DNA of 64,000 bases from Phlebotomus papatasi (lineage: Eukaryota; Arthropoda; Insecta; Diptera; Psychodidae): the NCBI RefSeq assembly GCF_024763615.1, contig NC_077223.1, forward strand, positions 96,100,627 through 96,164,626, given 5' to 3'. Numbering within the stretch: the first letter of the stretch is position 1; each line of letters opens with the position of its first letter. Below are positions 49,901 through 61,900 of this stretch, piece by piece. The notes under the pieces are model-generated. The model was given only the letters and a program-made list of their open reading frames with translations. It was not told the DNA's origin and made no database searches. The position numbers were made by a program, and so were the translations under genes.

Positions 49901-52900
49901 ATGTTGATATATTTTTACACCTAAAAAGTGTAACCGTTATGACGAAAAAAAGTTAATTCTACCCTCTTTTTTTTCTGAGTGTAGTACCACCGAGTATAAG
50001 ATAAGGTAATACGGTAATCGAGAATTTGCGTAAAAATTGTAATAAAAATGCGTAAATTAACGAAATACGGTGAGCATTTTACTGTCAATGTGATTCTGCC
50101 CTTAAGCCGAGAGACGGCTTAGTGGAAAATGATAGAAATGCTGTTTAACCATTATTTCGAATATAATTACGCTAAGCCGTCTCTCGGCTAATCCTCTGGT
50201 CCGTCAAGGCCCTATAGTAAGATGAGGTTAATTCGGAATCATGTCTATTTTGGAATTTTGTGATATTCTCACTGTTTCAGATGGTCAAAGAGAAAAAGAA
50301 AACCACCAAGATGTACAAGAATATACATTCATTTGAGAGCACTTCTTCGTTGTTTTTTAACTTTTGCCATCTAAAACTGTAAGGAAGTCTCACTGTTCCA
50401 AATTAGAGATGATTGCAAATTACCCCATCTCATCCTCTACAGGGTGTCCCAATTGAAGGGTAACTAACTTTAGGTCTTTATAACATTCATACCACTGGTC
50501 CCAGTGCCTTCATATTTTTGTTTTATAGTGAAGAAGCCAATTGAACGAAAACTGCGTCTAAGCTACAGAAAAATTGTCCGTGAGGTGCACATATCACGAA
50601 CAACCATGAAACGAAGATCGGAAGAGACCGTCTATGAGAAAGATTCAAAAATTCCAGAAAGAACATTCAAAAAAAACTCATGCTCGATGAGCGAAGGAGT
50701 TGTTTCGCTTAGCCGTTAGTGACCAGTTCCTGGACATCGGCTTCTTCAATAAAACGAAATGATCGTACTTAGATAGGGGACACTCCGGTGACGGCCAGTA
50801 GAATTTGAATTACCTCACAAAGAAAAACACTTCTTCAATCTTGCCCAGAGCTTTCGGTCCTGAATATAGATCTTCTTCAGTGGTCGACTAAACTATGTTT
50901 CTCCAGAGGATAAAAAAAAATGTAGTTTAGTCGACCACTGAAGAAGGTCCATATCCAGGACCGAAAGCTCAGGGGGCAAATTCTGCTATTCGGGATTTCT
51001 CATGTGAGTACAAAATTCGAGAAACACACTAAATCTGCTAAGGAAAAATCGAGTCAACCACTCTCAAATAATGTGTATTTCTCAATTTTTCTACTTCCGC
51101 GAAAAACTCCCGAATAAAGGAATTTGCCCCCAGGGCAAGATTGAAGAAATGTTTTTCTTTATGAGGTGACTTGAATTCCACTGGCCGTAACAGAAGAGTG
51201 CCATATCTATGTGGGAATGAATTTGGAATTTGGAATGATTTCACTGGGAACGTGGTACCCGATCAGTAGAACAAATATTATAGAGTTCTGTTCAAGGGAG
51301 GAGACGTACTTTTTCATTATGAAGTTACATACTATTGAATTAAACCATTTATTAAATAAAAAGGAGAGTTTTCTCTCAATATCCCCCTTTCCCAAATCTT
51401 ACATCTATACGTATTGTATAGATTCAGTTCATCGTCCAATTGATCATGTCTATTTGAGTGAAAGTTTATACGAAAACTTGGACATTCGAATGATCACTGG
51501 AATTCCAAGGACCATCGTTTTTTTTATGATATGGACTTCCGTAATAGGCAGATAATCAATTTTCACTGGAGTTTTTGGACTGGTTCGTTAAAATTAGTAG
51601 CAATGCGTGTCGGAAAACTATCCTGGAAAGAATTACAGTTTTCAACCTAAGATAAAAAACTATACCTTTTCTCCAGAGCTTTCGACACGCTACGTATCTT
51701 CCTCAGTGGTCGAGTATTGTCAAAGATCTGTGGATTTCGTTGGGATGGGGCTGTTTTGTATTGGCGTGAAAATTCCAGGATTTTCACAAGAGATCTCAAC
51801 GGATGCACCAGACACTCTTCAATCATTCGCGGACAACTGAAGGTTTGGGACAATGAGGGAGATCTTTTGTAAAAATCCTGGAATTTTCCCGCCAATGCAA
51901 AATAGCCCTTATCCAATCAAACCCACAGATCGGCAAAAGACACAGGGATTCTTTAGAAAACTCGTAAGCGTCTCAGAAATAATGTGCGAAATAAGATTGG
52001 ACGACAAGTTACGTTTCCTTGTCCATGTCGAATACACAGTGACCTCTACGGTCATCAAACGCAAGTTCGCACGGCTTTTCCTTTTGGGACATTTTGTTGG
52101 CCAATATCCGGACTAATCGTGAATGGTGAATAAATACTAATGGTAAATATGGTAAATAAATGGTAAATAAATTCCGGAAGCTCAGGTTCGGGCAGCGTGT
52201 GCCGTACGATACATTCATCAGCAGACTTGAAACTGCAGTCCGTGCCAAAGATGGTTAGGATCGTTAGGATGAAAACTTTAGACAGATGATTCTCAAATAT
52301 TTAAAGATGTATGACCTTCTTCTCGTTCACACTAATAAAATTCATTTTGAAATAAGAAACTTTCGAAATAGTCCCTTCAAAGTGGTTAAACTTTGACCTT
52401 CGAAAATTCGATATCGAAATGTTTTTCGAACATAGGCGCCAAAAGACGAAATATTGGCTTGACTACCTCTAAAACCGTCGTTTTGGAAGCAAATAAAAAA
52501 AGCATGGTTTGAAAAGAGATGGGAAAAATAAAAAAATACGGTCCTAGATAATATTGACTTATGGGGGGGTCGTCGAAGACCAGTAATCAATATCTCTTAC
52601 CGTTTGGGCTTTATTCATATCACAAGTTGAAAAAAAAATGGATAAAAAAAACTGCTTTCCCTTTTAGTTCGAGCAGTAAGAAACTGAGAAAAAATGAGGC
52701 AGCTATTAACTTTTTGTCCTCATAACTTTAACACTTTTTAGGTGTAAAAATACATCAAAATTTTTTAATGTTAATTTTACACCTTTTTAAGGGTAAAATT
52801 AACATGAAAAAGGGTAACTTTAACCCCTAATACACCTAAAAAGCATAATATTTACACCGATTTCGGATCGGATAAAATAAACTTTTCCGGAATGTTATTT

Positions 52901-55900
52901 TAACTTTTTCGGTTTTCTATCAGTGGATGGATTTAAAAATAAATTAAATGAAATTCTAGAATAAAATCCTAGGAATTTTGTTTTAAATTAAAAATTTGCA
53001 ATTATTTCAGAAATTTGAGTCAAAATTACTGCATAATATCTCCCAATTTCAGCTATAAATTGAATTTCAGCTCAAGTAAGCTAATCCAGTCTATAGCCAA
53101 TACAGTTCATAAACTTTGCCAAATGTGTCTTGAAAAAGACTTCAGCTACTTGAAACTGTCCCATCATTTTTTATGAAAAACATAAACTTGCTGATAATAC
53201 ATCAATTTGTCCATCACTAAGAAAAAAAAGAGGGTGCGATTAACTTTTTTCCTCATAACTTTAACACTTTTTAGGTGTAAAAATATATCAACATTTTTTA
53301 ATGTTAATTTTACACCTTTTGAGGGTAAAATTAACACGAAAAATGGTAACTTTAACCCCCAATACACCTAAAAAGCGTAATATTTACACCGATTTTGGAT
53401 CAATACTGCAGGGTAAAATTAATATTTCCGGAATATTAATTTAAATTTTTCGGATTTCTCTCAGTAATCAGATATTTTCCCCTTTTGATCGATAGTTGTA
53501 GATGTAAATAGAAGGGTGATTTATTAATGATTTTTTTTGCACACCCACCTAGACTGCTTCCTGTCTCATCCCCAATCGACAATGATGCACAAGAAAAAGT
53601 GTAGGAGAGAAAAAAAAACATAAATTTGTTTCCATTAGTAAATCAGATTCAATGATTTTTTTTTTGCTGTTGGATGATTTGTTAATTCACCACGCAATTT
53701 TCTTTTTCCTCTTTAACACCAGCCCAGCGGTGATTTCCCTGTGAGCTATCTTTTTTTTAAAATGGTGTTTAAACTAAAACCCACACAAACAAAAACGAAC
53801 CCATCCTGAAAAGTCAGAAAAAACTGGCAAGAATAGAAGAAGATAAAAAGGAAACTCACCTAAACTCCTCCGTGTCAGTCTTGAGTTCTTGTTCTATGGA
53901 CAGAAGAACTTGCACCATTTCAGCGATGATTATTGGCCAGAGTGATGTCACATGATCCGGGGACATTCGCAGCAGGAGAACGCGGAAGCAGAGAAAGACA
54001 GCAGCCTGAACAGATGGAACCACTTTCTCCAGTCTCAAACTATTTGCCAGTTGTTCTACATGGAAATTCAGGGCAAATAGTAAGAGGTATATTAACAAAT
54101 CTCTAGATCTACAGATGATATTTTTAGAGTTCATAAAGTTAAAAGACGCTTCCCGTAAGATAAGAAATGGTTAGCCAAGATACATACCAACTAGCTATAA
54201 AACGGTCATGTACGTTTTACTCGTCTTTCTTTCTGTTATTTCAGTTACATACTCATTTTTTGTCAAAGGAGACTTTGAAAAAATACAAAAAAAAAGTATA
54301 ATTAACTTATCCAATTATACTCTGCACTAAATTGTTTTATGGTGTGTGTCTTGGCTAATAAAAAAACAGTTCAATTTTAAGATGATTAAGTAACACGATG
54401 AACCAATAATGATTTACTTAACCCGTTTTCATGATCAAATCTGAAAAAATACGACTTCTAAAGATATTTCCAGGAGCATTTGAAGGGTTTAACTTGAGGA
54501 AATTCAAGGGCTTTCAGCTTTTACTGAACTTTATAAAGTGAGAAAAAGTAAAGAACGCGAAATAATCAACGAGATTGGGAACATGTGTGCAATATAATCG
54601 GCGTTTCCTATCTATTGAACTATAATGATGCACTCGTAGACGGTGTTCAGTTTTCCCAGAAGTGTCTTTGCTAAAAGGTAAATTACATTCTTTCTGCACA
54701 AAATTTCGCTAATTTTCGAAAAATTAATTTCGAATTTTCAAGTTACATTTTCGCAAAAGGCGGTAAAACTTCATAAGACATTTTAGACTAAAAAACTGTT
54801 AAATTAGTTAAATGAGTAATTGATGAACCACTTAAAAAACCGAACACAAAATAACTTCAGCCACAAAGCGGACGAAATGCGAAGTAAAAATATCTGTCTT
54901 TTGGTTTTTTAAAACCGATTTTCGAATGCATTTTCTCTTATGAAAATTCCGACTGTGAACGCTCGGTAAACATCATGATCATTCATTACAAATTCTGATT
55001 GTGACAAAACAGGAACGATGTTCATATATAAATAATTCAAATTTCGTTTAACAATTATAAAAATGAATATAAAATGTTTTGTAATTTCCGTGACAATCGA
55101 CTGTTCAAAAAATAGTGTGTCTGAATAATGAGCACAAAAAATACCGTGGCCCGCGAATATCTGCGAATAATAATCCGTGGAAAATTTCGCGACCTGCAAG
55201 ATTCCGCAGAAATTTTCACAGAAGAAATTCCGCAGAAATTTCAAAAATACCAGTGAAAATTCGAAAAAAATTTAGTAGCCCATGAATCTCTAAAAATTTC
55301 GTGCTCTGCGAAACACTCCGAAAAAATTAATTGGCCTGTGTAAATTCGCGAAAAATGTAGTGGCCCTCGAGAATCCGTGGAAAATATCGTGCCCACGAAA
55401 ATCCGCGAAAAATTTTGCAGCCCACGAAAATGTTCTAAAAATTCGTGTTTCATGAAAATACCTGAAAATTGTAGTGGTCCTCAAAAATCCGCAAAAAAAA
55501 TCTATGCCTCGCAAAACTCTTCTAAATAATTCGTATCCCGTAAAAATCCGCGAAAAATTTCGTAGCCCGGGAAAATTTTCTAAAAAATTCATGTCCTGTG
55601 AAAATCCGCGAAAAATTTTGCAGCCCGTGAAAATTCCCTCAAAATTTCGTGCCCTGCGAAAATCTCCGAAAAAATTAAGTGGCCTGCGTATATTCGGAAA
55701 AAATATAATGGCCCTCGAGAGTCCGCGAAAAATATCTTGCCCACGAAAATCCGCGAAAAATTTCGCAAGCCACGAAAATGTTCTAAAAATTCATGTCCTG
55801 TGAAAATCCGTGAAAAATTGTGTGCCTACGAAAATCTGCGAAAAATTTCGCAGCCCACGAAAATCTTTTAAAAGATTCGTGTCACGTGAAAATCCGCCAA

Positions 55901-58900
55901 AACTTTCATACTCATGAAAATTCGTGAAAAACTTCGTGCCCACGAAAATTCTCGAATTATTTCGGAAGCCACGAAAATGTTCTAAAAATTTCGTGTTCTA
56001 TGAAAATCCGCGAAAAATGTGGTCCTCAAAAGTCCGCGAAAAATTTCATGGCCCGCAAAAATCTTCTAAAAAATTCGTGTCCTGTGAAAATCCGTGAAAA
56101 ATTTTGTGATTACGAAAATCCGCGAAAAATTTCGCAGCCCACGAAAATCTTTTAAAAGATTCGTATCACCTGAAAATCCGCGAAAAATTTTGTGCTCATG
56201 AAAATCCGTGAAAAAATTTCGTGCCCACGAAAATTCTCGAATTATTTCGAAAGCCCCGAAAAACAGCACAAAAATCATCCAAAAAAATGTTCTAAAAATT
56301 TCGTGACCTGCGTAAATCCGTGAAAAATTTCGTGCTCACGAAAATCCGCGAAATATTTCGCAAGCCACGAAAATGTTGAAAGTCGCGAAAATCCGCGAGA
56401 AATGTGGCCCTTGAAAGTCCGCGAAAATCTTTTAAAAGATTCGTGTCACGTGAAAATCCACGGAAAAGTTCGTGCTCACGGATTTTCGGAAAAATTTCTT
56501 GTCCACGAAAATCCGCGAGAAAATTTGTAGCCCACGAAAATCTTTTAAAAAATTCGAGTCATGTGAGAATCCGCGAAAAATTTCGCTTACGAAAATTCGT
56601 GAAAAAAAATCTTGTTCACGAAAATCCGCGAAAAATTTCGCAGCCTGCCAAAAATCTCTTAAAAATTCAGGGCTAGCGAAGATCAGCGAGAAATTAAAGG
56701 CCCTTGAAAATTCTCGAAAAATTTCGTGCTTACAAAAATCCGCTATAAATTCCTTGATCCTCGAAACATTTAGCGGCCTGCGAAAATTATCTTGGCGTGC
56801 AAGAATCCGCGAAAAATTTCATGTTCCGCTAAAATTCAAGAAAAATTTCCCGACTCGCAATAAGAGGTTCTACGCCACTATTCCCGTTTAGTTTTCCGTC
56901 TGACGCTATCAGCAAAATTTCTTAAAATTGCAATCTTTAACTTGACATATTTCGAGAAATCATTGAGCAATCTACAATTTTCTTTTAAATTAGTCAGTTC
57001 AAGCAGCTTTATACATAAAAAATGGTCGAAATTGCATAATCAGATTTTTGGAAAATCCGCAAAACCGGTTTTAAACTCGTTTTTAGAAAAAATTAAAGAA
57101 TAGAAAATGAATAAAGAACGAACAACCGCACGGACCCGAAAAAACCAGCTTCTCATTTTCGCCTTAATGGCCTCTACACACTAGAGAAATTTATGTCCAT
57201 ATTGTAGAGTTTTTCCTAAACAAGCGTAGGAATTTGCTTTAATATGGACATAAATTTCTCTAGTGTGTAGAGGTCATAAGGGTGTTCAGAATATATTCCC
57301 TAAGAAGGCCAGACAGATCGGAGCACTTTGAAAAAATTGGAGTATCACAAGAGGCATCAAAATTGCAAAGCCTACCTTGAATTTCCGGCATGTATTTGTG
57401 ATACTGATCCAATTCACTGCAGAAGATCACAAAAGCCAGACGTTTCAGGAGAGCCGCTCTCTGTTCATATTCTTGCTCCTTGGACGTAAAAATGTTCAAT
57501 CCTCCCGTTTGTGTCAGAGAAACACGATCTGCAAACAAAGTGTCCCTTTTTTAGGAAAAATTCAGAGAAAAATAAACTGAAGATAACTCACTCATCAATT
57601 CCCTAAAAGTTGTATTGTCGTACGTCATTAGGCTGTCAAGGATGGACTTCCAGAAAGGCAAGCACGACAGATCCATCTGAAAGAAGGAATTGTCTAGAAG
57701 AAGATCCAGAACATCCTTCCTCCAGGCCTTCCTTGTGTACTGATAAGTGGACAAACTGGCCAGGAGACTCGAACATGCATAGAACGACGGAATATTGCGG
57801 ATGGTGTGATTCTTGAGATAGGGCGTAATGTTGTACATTAGCGTAGTGACAATGGTGACAATCTTATCCTTCTCCTGTGATCCATAAGCCACATCCAGCA
57901 GATTGGCCAGGACCGATGCCAGAACCGATTGAGCCTGAACACTGTAGAGTTGATTGCCAATGAGAGAAGTTGTGGACTCCTTGATATTCCCATCAATGGG
58001 CAAAGTGCCCAAATCTTCCTTCACGGCCAAATTTCGGCGGAGCCACGTGGTCTGCTCGAGACACGCTCCCGCCACCGTCGACAGAGCCTCCACGAGGCGC
58101 GATGTGATATCGTGCAGATCCCGCTGATCCTTCTTATCCTGGAACGGTAGCTGTGGACACCTCTGGACGAATTCACTGAGAATGGCCAGAAGAACAAATT
58201 GAGCCGGTGGCGAAAGTGCCAAACCATCCCTCAGTAGAGCCAGAAGTGAACTCCAACAATCCGTCAATTGACTATTTCCAGCATTTTTCATGTAGAAGTA
58301 AAACAGTTCCAGAGCACTCACGTCCAGACTCAATCCCGCCGGGGGATGATGAATTGGCGGCGGAGACTTCACCACTTGATGCAGTGTCTGTACAAATGAA
58401 TCCATCGGCATTATCCGGATACCACTGACCAACTTAACCAAACTCAGCTGTTCCGGACATGCCTGAGGCAGGGATTTTGCTGTGATTGTCAGAGAATTCT
58501 TCCTACTTTCTCCCTCCTCCTGATTCTGCTGAATCCTCCTGAATTGATCACCACGTTGCTGCCATGCCACAGCCACAGCAGCCAGAAAATTCACTCCATG
58601 ATGCAGAGAAATTGGACTGAGGAATTCTAGCAATTGCTTATTGACCAATCTCGTCTGCCCGATCTCATTGTCCCAGAGAGCCGCTACACTTGCCACAATT
58701 CGCGGCAAATGGCTCAGGACGGCATTCCGGGCAGCCATATGCTGGGAATTCTTAGCCTGGGACAGATCTGACGCCACTGGCGTGGACAGGAACACATGGA
58801 CGAGATTATTGAAGATCTGTCCGGGATTAGAAGCGTGTGTGGTGGAATTTGTGGGTGGGTAAGCTTGGTTGAAGACATGGGACAGAGTCATTTGCTGTGT

Positions 58901-61900
58901 GTTATCTAGAAGAGGATCAAATGAATTCCTCAGCTTAGCTAAATGCATAAATGTGGTCAATGATTGCCTTATAGCTTCTGATTTTTATTTCAAATTCTTT
59001 AGCTTATCAATATTATCAGTTTTATCAAGGATTTTTTACCGTTTATAAACACAAGTAAGGTTAACTTAAGAGCTCTGATGACTAAAAAGAAAGTTTAGAA
59101 ACCCATATGCTTCAATAATTAAGGATTAAAGCATGTTTAATGTTCAACTCGTTGGAAAGGTTTTGGGATTTCTGATAAGAATGAATCGGTTCCAATCGGT
59201 TCTGAACCGGTAATGTATTGATATCACGGCAAAAAATTTCGGCACATATTCGTCGGTTCCGAAGAAGACTATTGTAAGTCTACTTACAATATTATAAAAA
59301 AAATGGTATCATTGGATGCAGAAACCTTAGATCTATATCCCCACAAAATTTTATATTGATTAAGATATTCCTGCAAAAGTTACAAGAAAAAAACTTAAAG
59401 TCAGCGTGCCCAATTATTGAGTTTTTTGCCCACAATTTTGCTATAATTAATTTAAAAGTAGTGTTAACTAGAAGACATTCAATTCGTAAGTATGATGAAA
59501 TAGTTTCAAAAGCTGAAAGTATACTAATTGCAGTGAAATTAATGAAAATAAATTTTAGCTGTCAAACTTTAAACATCTTTCCTGTAAAGTTTACATTTTC
59601 GACTTACAATAGCCTTCTTCGGAACCGACAATATTTGTTCCAAAAATTAGCTCGTCCACGGACACCGAAAATTTCTGGAATAAATTTGTATCTTCTAGGA
59701 GAAACTAAAAGATAACCAATAATAGTAGCGAATTTGTTCCAAAAAAAAAATAGCTCGTCTAGTATAAAATCATATGCCACCTCCCACACTTCAGTCACTT
59801 GTCACCGAAGCGAGGAGGACGCCAAATCTATGGCAATTTTCGTCCTACATGGCTTCACTTTCTTAATTTGAGATTTCGTTCCCCTCCTGCTGCCAGCACT
59901 CGCATATGATTTCGTCATGCACACGTCTGTATAAAACACTCTCAATTTGATTTTTATTTGATATTCCTTATGAACTTTCGCCACCGAAATCCATTTCGAC
60001 TGAAGTATAGGCATTAACTGTAAGACGAAAACACTTACACGAATTTGTTCCCGTCAATCGGAACAAAAGGATTCCCCATATGAGTAACAATTTCGTTTCA
60101 AAAATTACCTTGTCAACGGACACCGAAAATTTTTGGAACAAATATGTTACAGATGTATGAATAAATTATATTGTTTTAAAGAAAATGTACCAATTTGTTC
60201 CTCACACTGTAAAGAAAACTTTGGAACAAACACTCTAGGTACAAATTATTTTCAATAAAATTTGTTCCAAGGAAAACTTGTTCCAATATTTTGGTCAGTG
60301 TCCAAAAGTTTTTACCGTGTAGGGCACCCGGGATAGCAGAACACACCTCCAGGATCCTCCGCCACTTCAGGAAAACTTTCTCGGTCGAACCCAAAGCGCT
60401 CCAAGGCAAGATCCTGAATTTAATTCAGCCACCTTAACCTAGGTCCGCCCCGAGGTCGAGGGCTCCTCACAACGGCTTGCATAGCTTTTCTGAGGAGTCT
60501 TTATTCAGTCATGTACGGAAAATAACCAGGACCGTACCATCGCAGTTGTAATCTCTCAAATCGAAAAAAAGCAACTCCTTAATTCTTAGCTGCTCACAAA
60601 CGACTTCGTCGTGAGGAGATTTCGTTAAGTTAATTCTTCAACCGTCCAGAGGCAACTCATCTCGGTTGCGTGTACTCGCGGTTTTACCTTTTACGTCATT
60701 ATACCAATCTCACTACTCAGACTTTGCGATAAAAAAAATGATCCCTCCCTCGAACACCTTGACCTCACGAGACCCGAGCTATAACCTTTTACCGGTGTCA
60801 CCGGTGACCCAAATACGAAATTTTTCTTACGGTCATCTAAAGTTATGTTTTGCTCTAAAAAGGTAGAAAAACTGATTTTTTCTGACCCCCGATTTTTGAC
60901 CTTCTCGTCCTTAAAGGGATAAGGGGTCAAAATAATCCCAAAATGTCTATTCTATAAGTCTGCTTTTGATCATAAAAATTTGATTACGATTATCTTGGAC
61001 GCTTTGGAAAGGTCTCGCGAAATACAACTTACTTGACCATTGAAACTTTATACGATCTCTCCTTAAACGTTCGATTTTCAAAAATTCAATAGATATAAAT
61101 TATTTCGAAAACTAGACGATGCATTTCTTAGAAATTATGTGGGTTCCGGTCAAAATCCTCAAAGCCAAAACCCAGAAAGCTGAATGTCAAAAGTCTGGAA
61201 ACCAAAATCCTGAAAATCTTAATATCCAGAAAATCTAAAATCCCGAAAAGCCAAAATCCTGATAGCTAAGATTTCGAATTCTTAAACGTGGCATAGCTAT
61301 TCCCACGATGCTTGATGGAGGTAAGGGGAAATTGCATGTGCTTTGGGAAATTATTCCACGTATTATTATCTGATTAATTTCGTCCCTTTCGGGATTTTGA
61401 CCATTCGAGAATTTGGCTTTCTGGATGACGACCTACTTGGGTTTTGGCTTTATGAAATTTTGACTTTAGAGATTTCGACCTATTCGGGTTTTCGATCCAT
61501 TCAGGATTTTGGCTTTCGAGATTTCAACCCATTCGGGATTTTGCCTATCAAGATCTCGACCTATTCGGGATTTCGACTCATTCAGGATTTTAGTTTTCAG
61601 GATTTCGAATTGGTTTTTAGAATTTTGGCTTTCGAGATTTCAACCATTCGGGATTTTGTCTTTTCGGGTTTTCGATCCATTCAGGATTTTGGCTTTTGGG
61701 ATTTCAATCCAATCGGGACTGCGGTTATTAGGAATTTTGGCTTTTTGAAATCTTGACTTTCGGGATTTCGACCCATCCAGAATTTTGATTTTCAGGATTT
61801 CGACCCAATCAAAATTTTGGCTTTCAAGACTTCAACCCATTCATGATTTTGTCTTTTCGGTATTTTTTCTTTCGGCATTTCGACCTATTCGGGATTTCGA

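Larger units (their letters stand above)
42961..49981 (+). mobile_element. Full-length CACTA/EnSpm (CMC) DNA transposon, 7,021 bp
   Basis: The left end CACTGAGAGAAATCCG and the right end TTTTTCTGAGTG are short inverted repeats (CACTSAGA), flanked by TA at 42959-42960 and 49982-49983. The first ~470 bp and last ~500 bp consist of degenerate tandem subterminal repeats, a feature of CACTA elements. It codes, on the plus strand, for a spliced accessory protein (43850-46802) and a transposase (46812-49370), followed by AATAAA at 49406. Both ORFs are open, with all splice sites canonical, so it may be recently active. It lies antisense in an intron of Dop1. Five short derivatives occur in the same window. 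Confidence 0.9.
42672..50101. mobile_element. PIF/Harbinger-like MITE, split by later insertions
   Basis: The left end GGGCAGAATCACATTGAC (42672) is mirrored by GTCAATGTGATTCTGCCC ending at 50101, with TTA on both sides (42669-42671, 50102-50104). About 130 bp of each arm remains, including CCGTATTTCGTTAATTTACG and the mirrored CGTAAATTAACGAAATACGG. The two halves meet in ACTCGGTG / CACCGAG. A 3-bp TTA duplication with GGGC ends is typical of PIF/Harbinger (Tourist-like) elements. Total original length ~250 bp. Confidence 0.75.

Noticed and set aside
55140..56860. CRISPR-like regular repeats
   Set aside because: Units are contiguous and degenerate with no unique spacers, and the genome is eukaryotic.
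55290..56891. Several 70-139 aa ORFs with FRGLRNF- or KIREKF-like repeats
   Set aside because: They are translations of the tandem array on both strands and have no domain.
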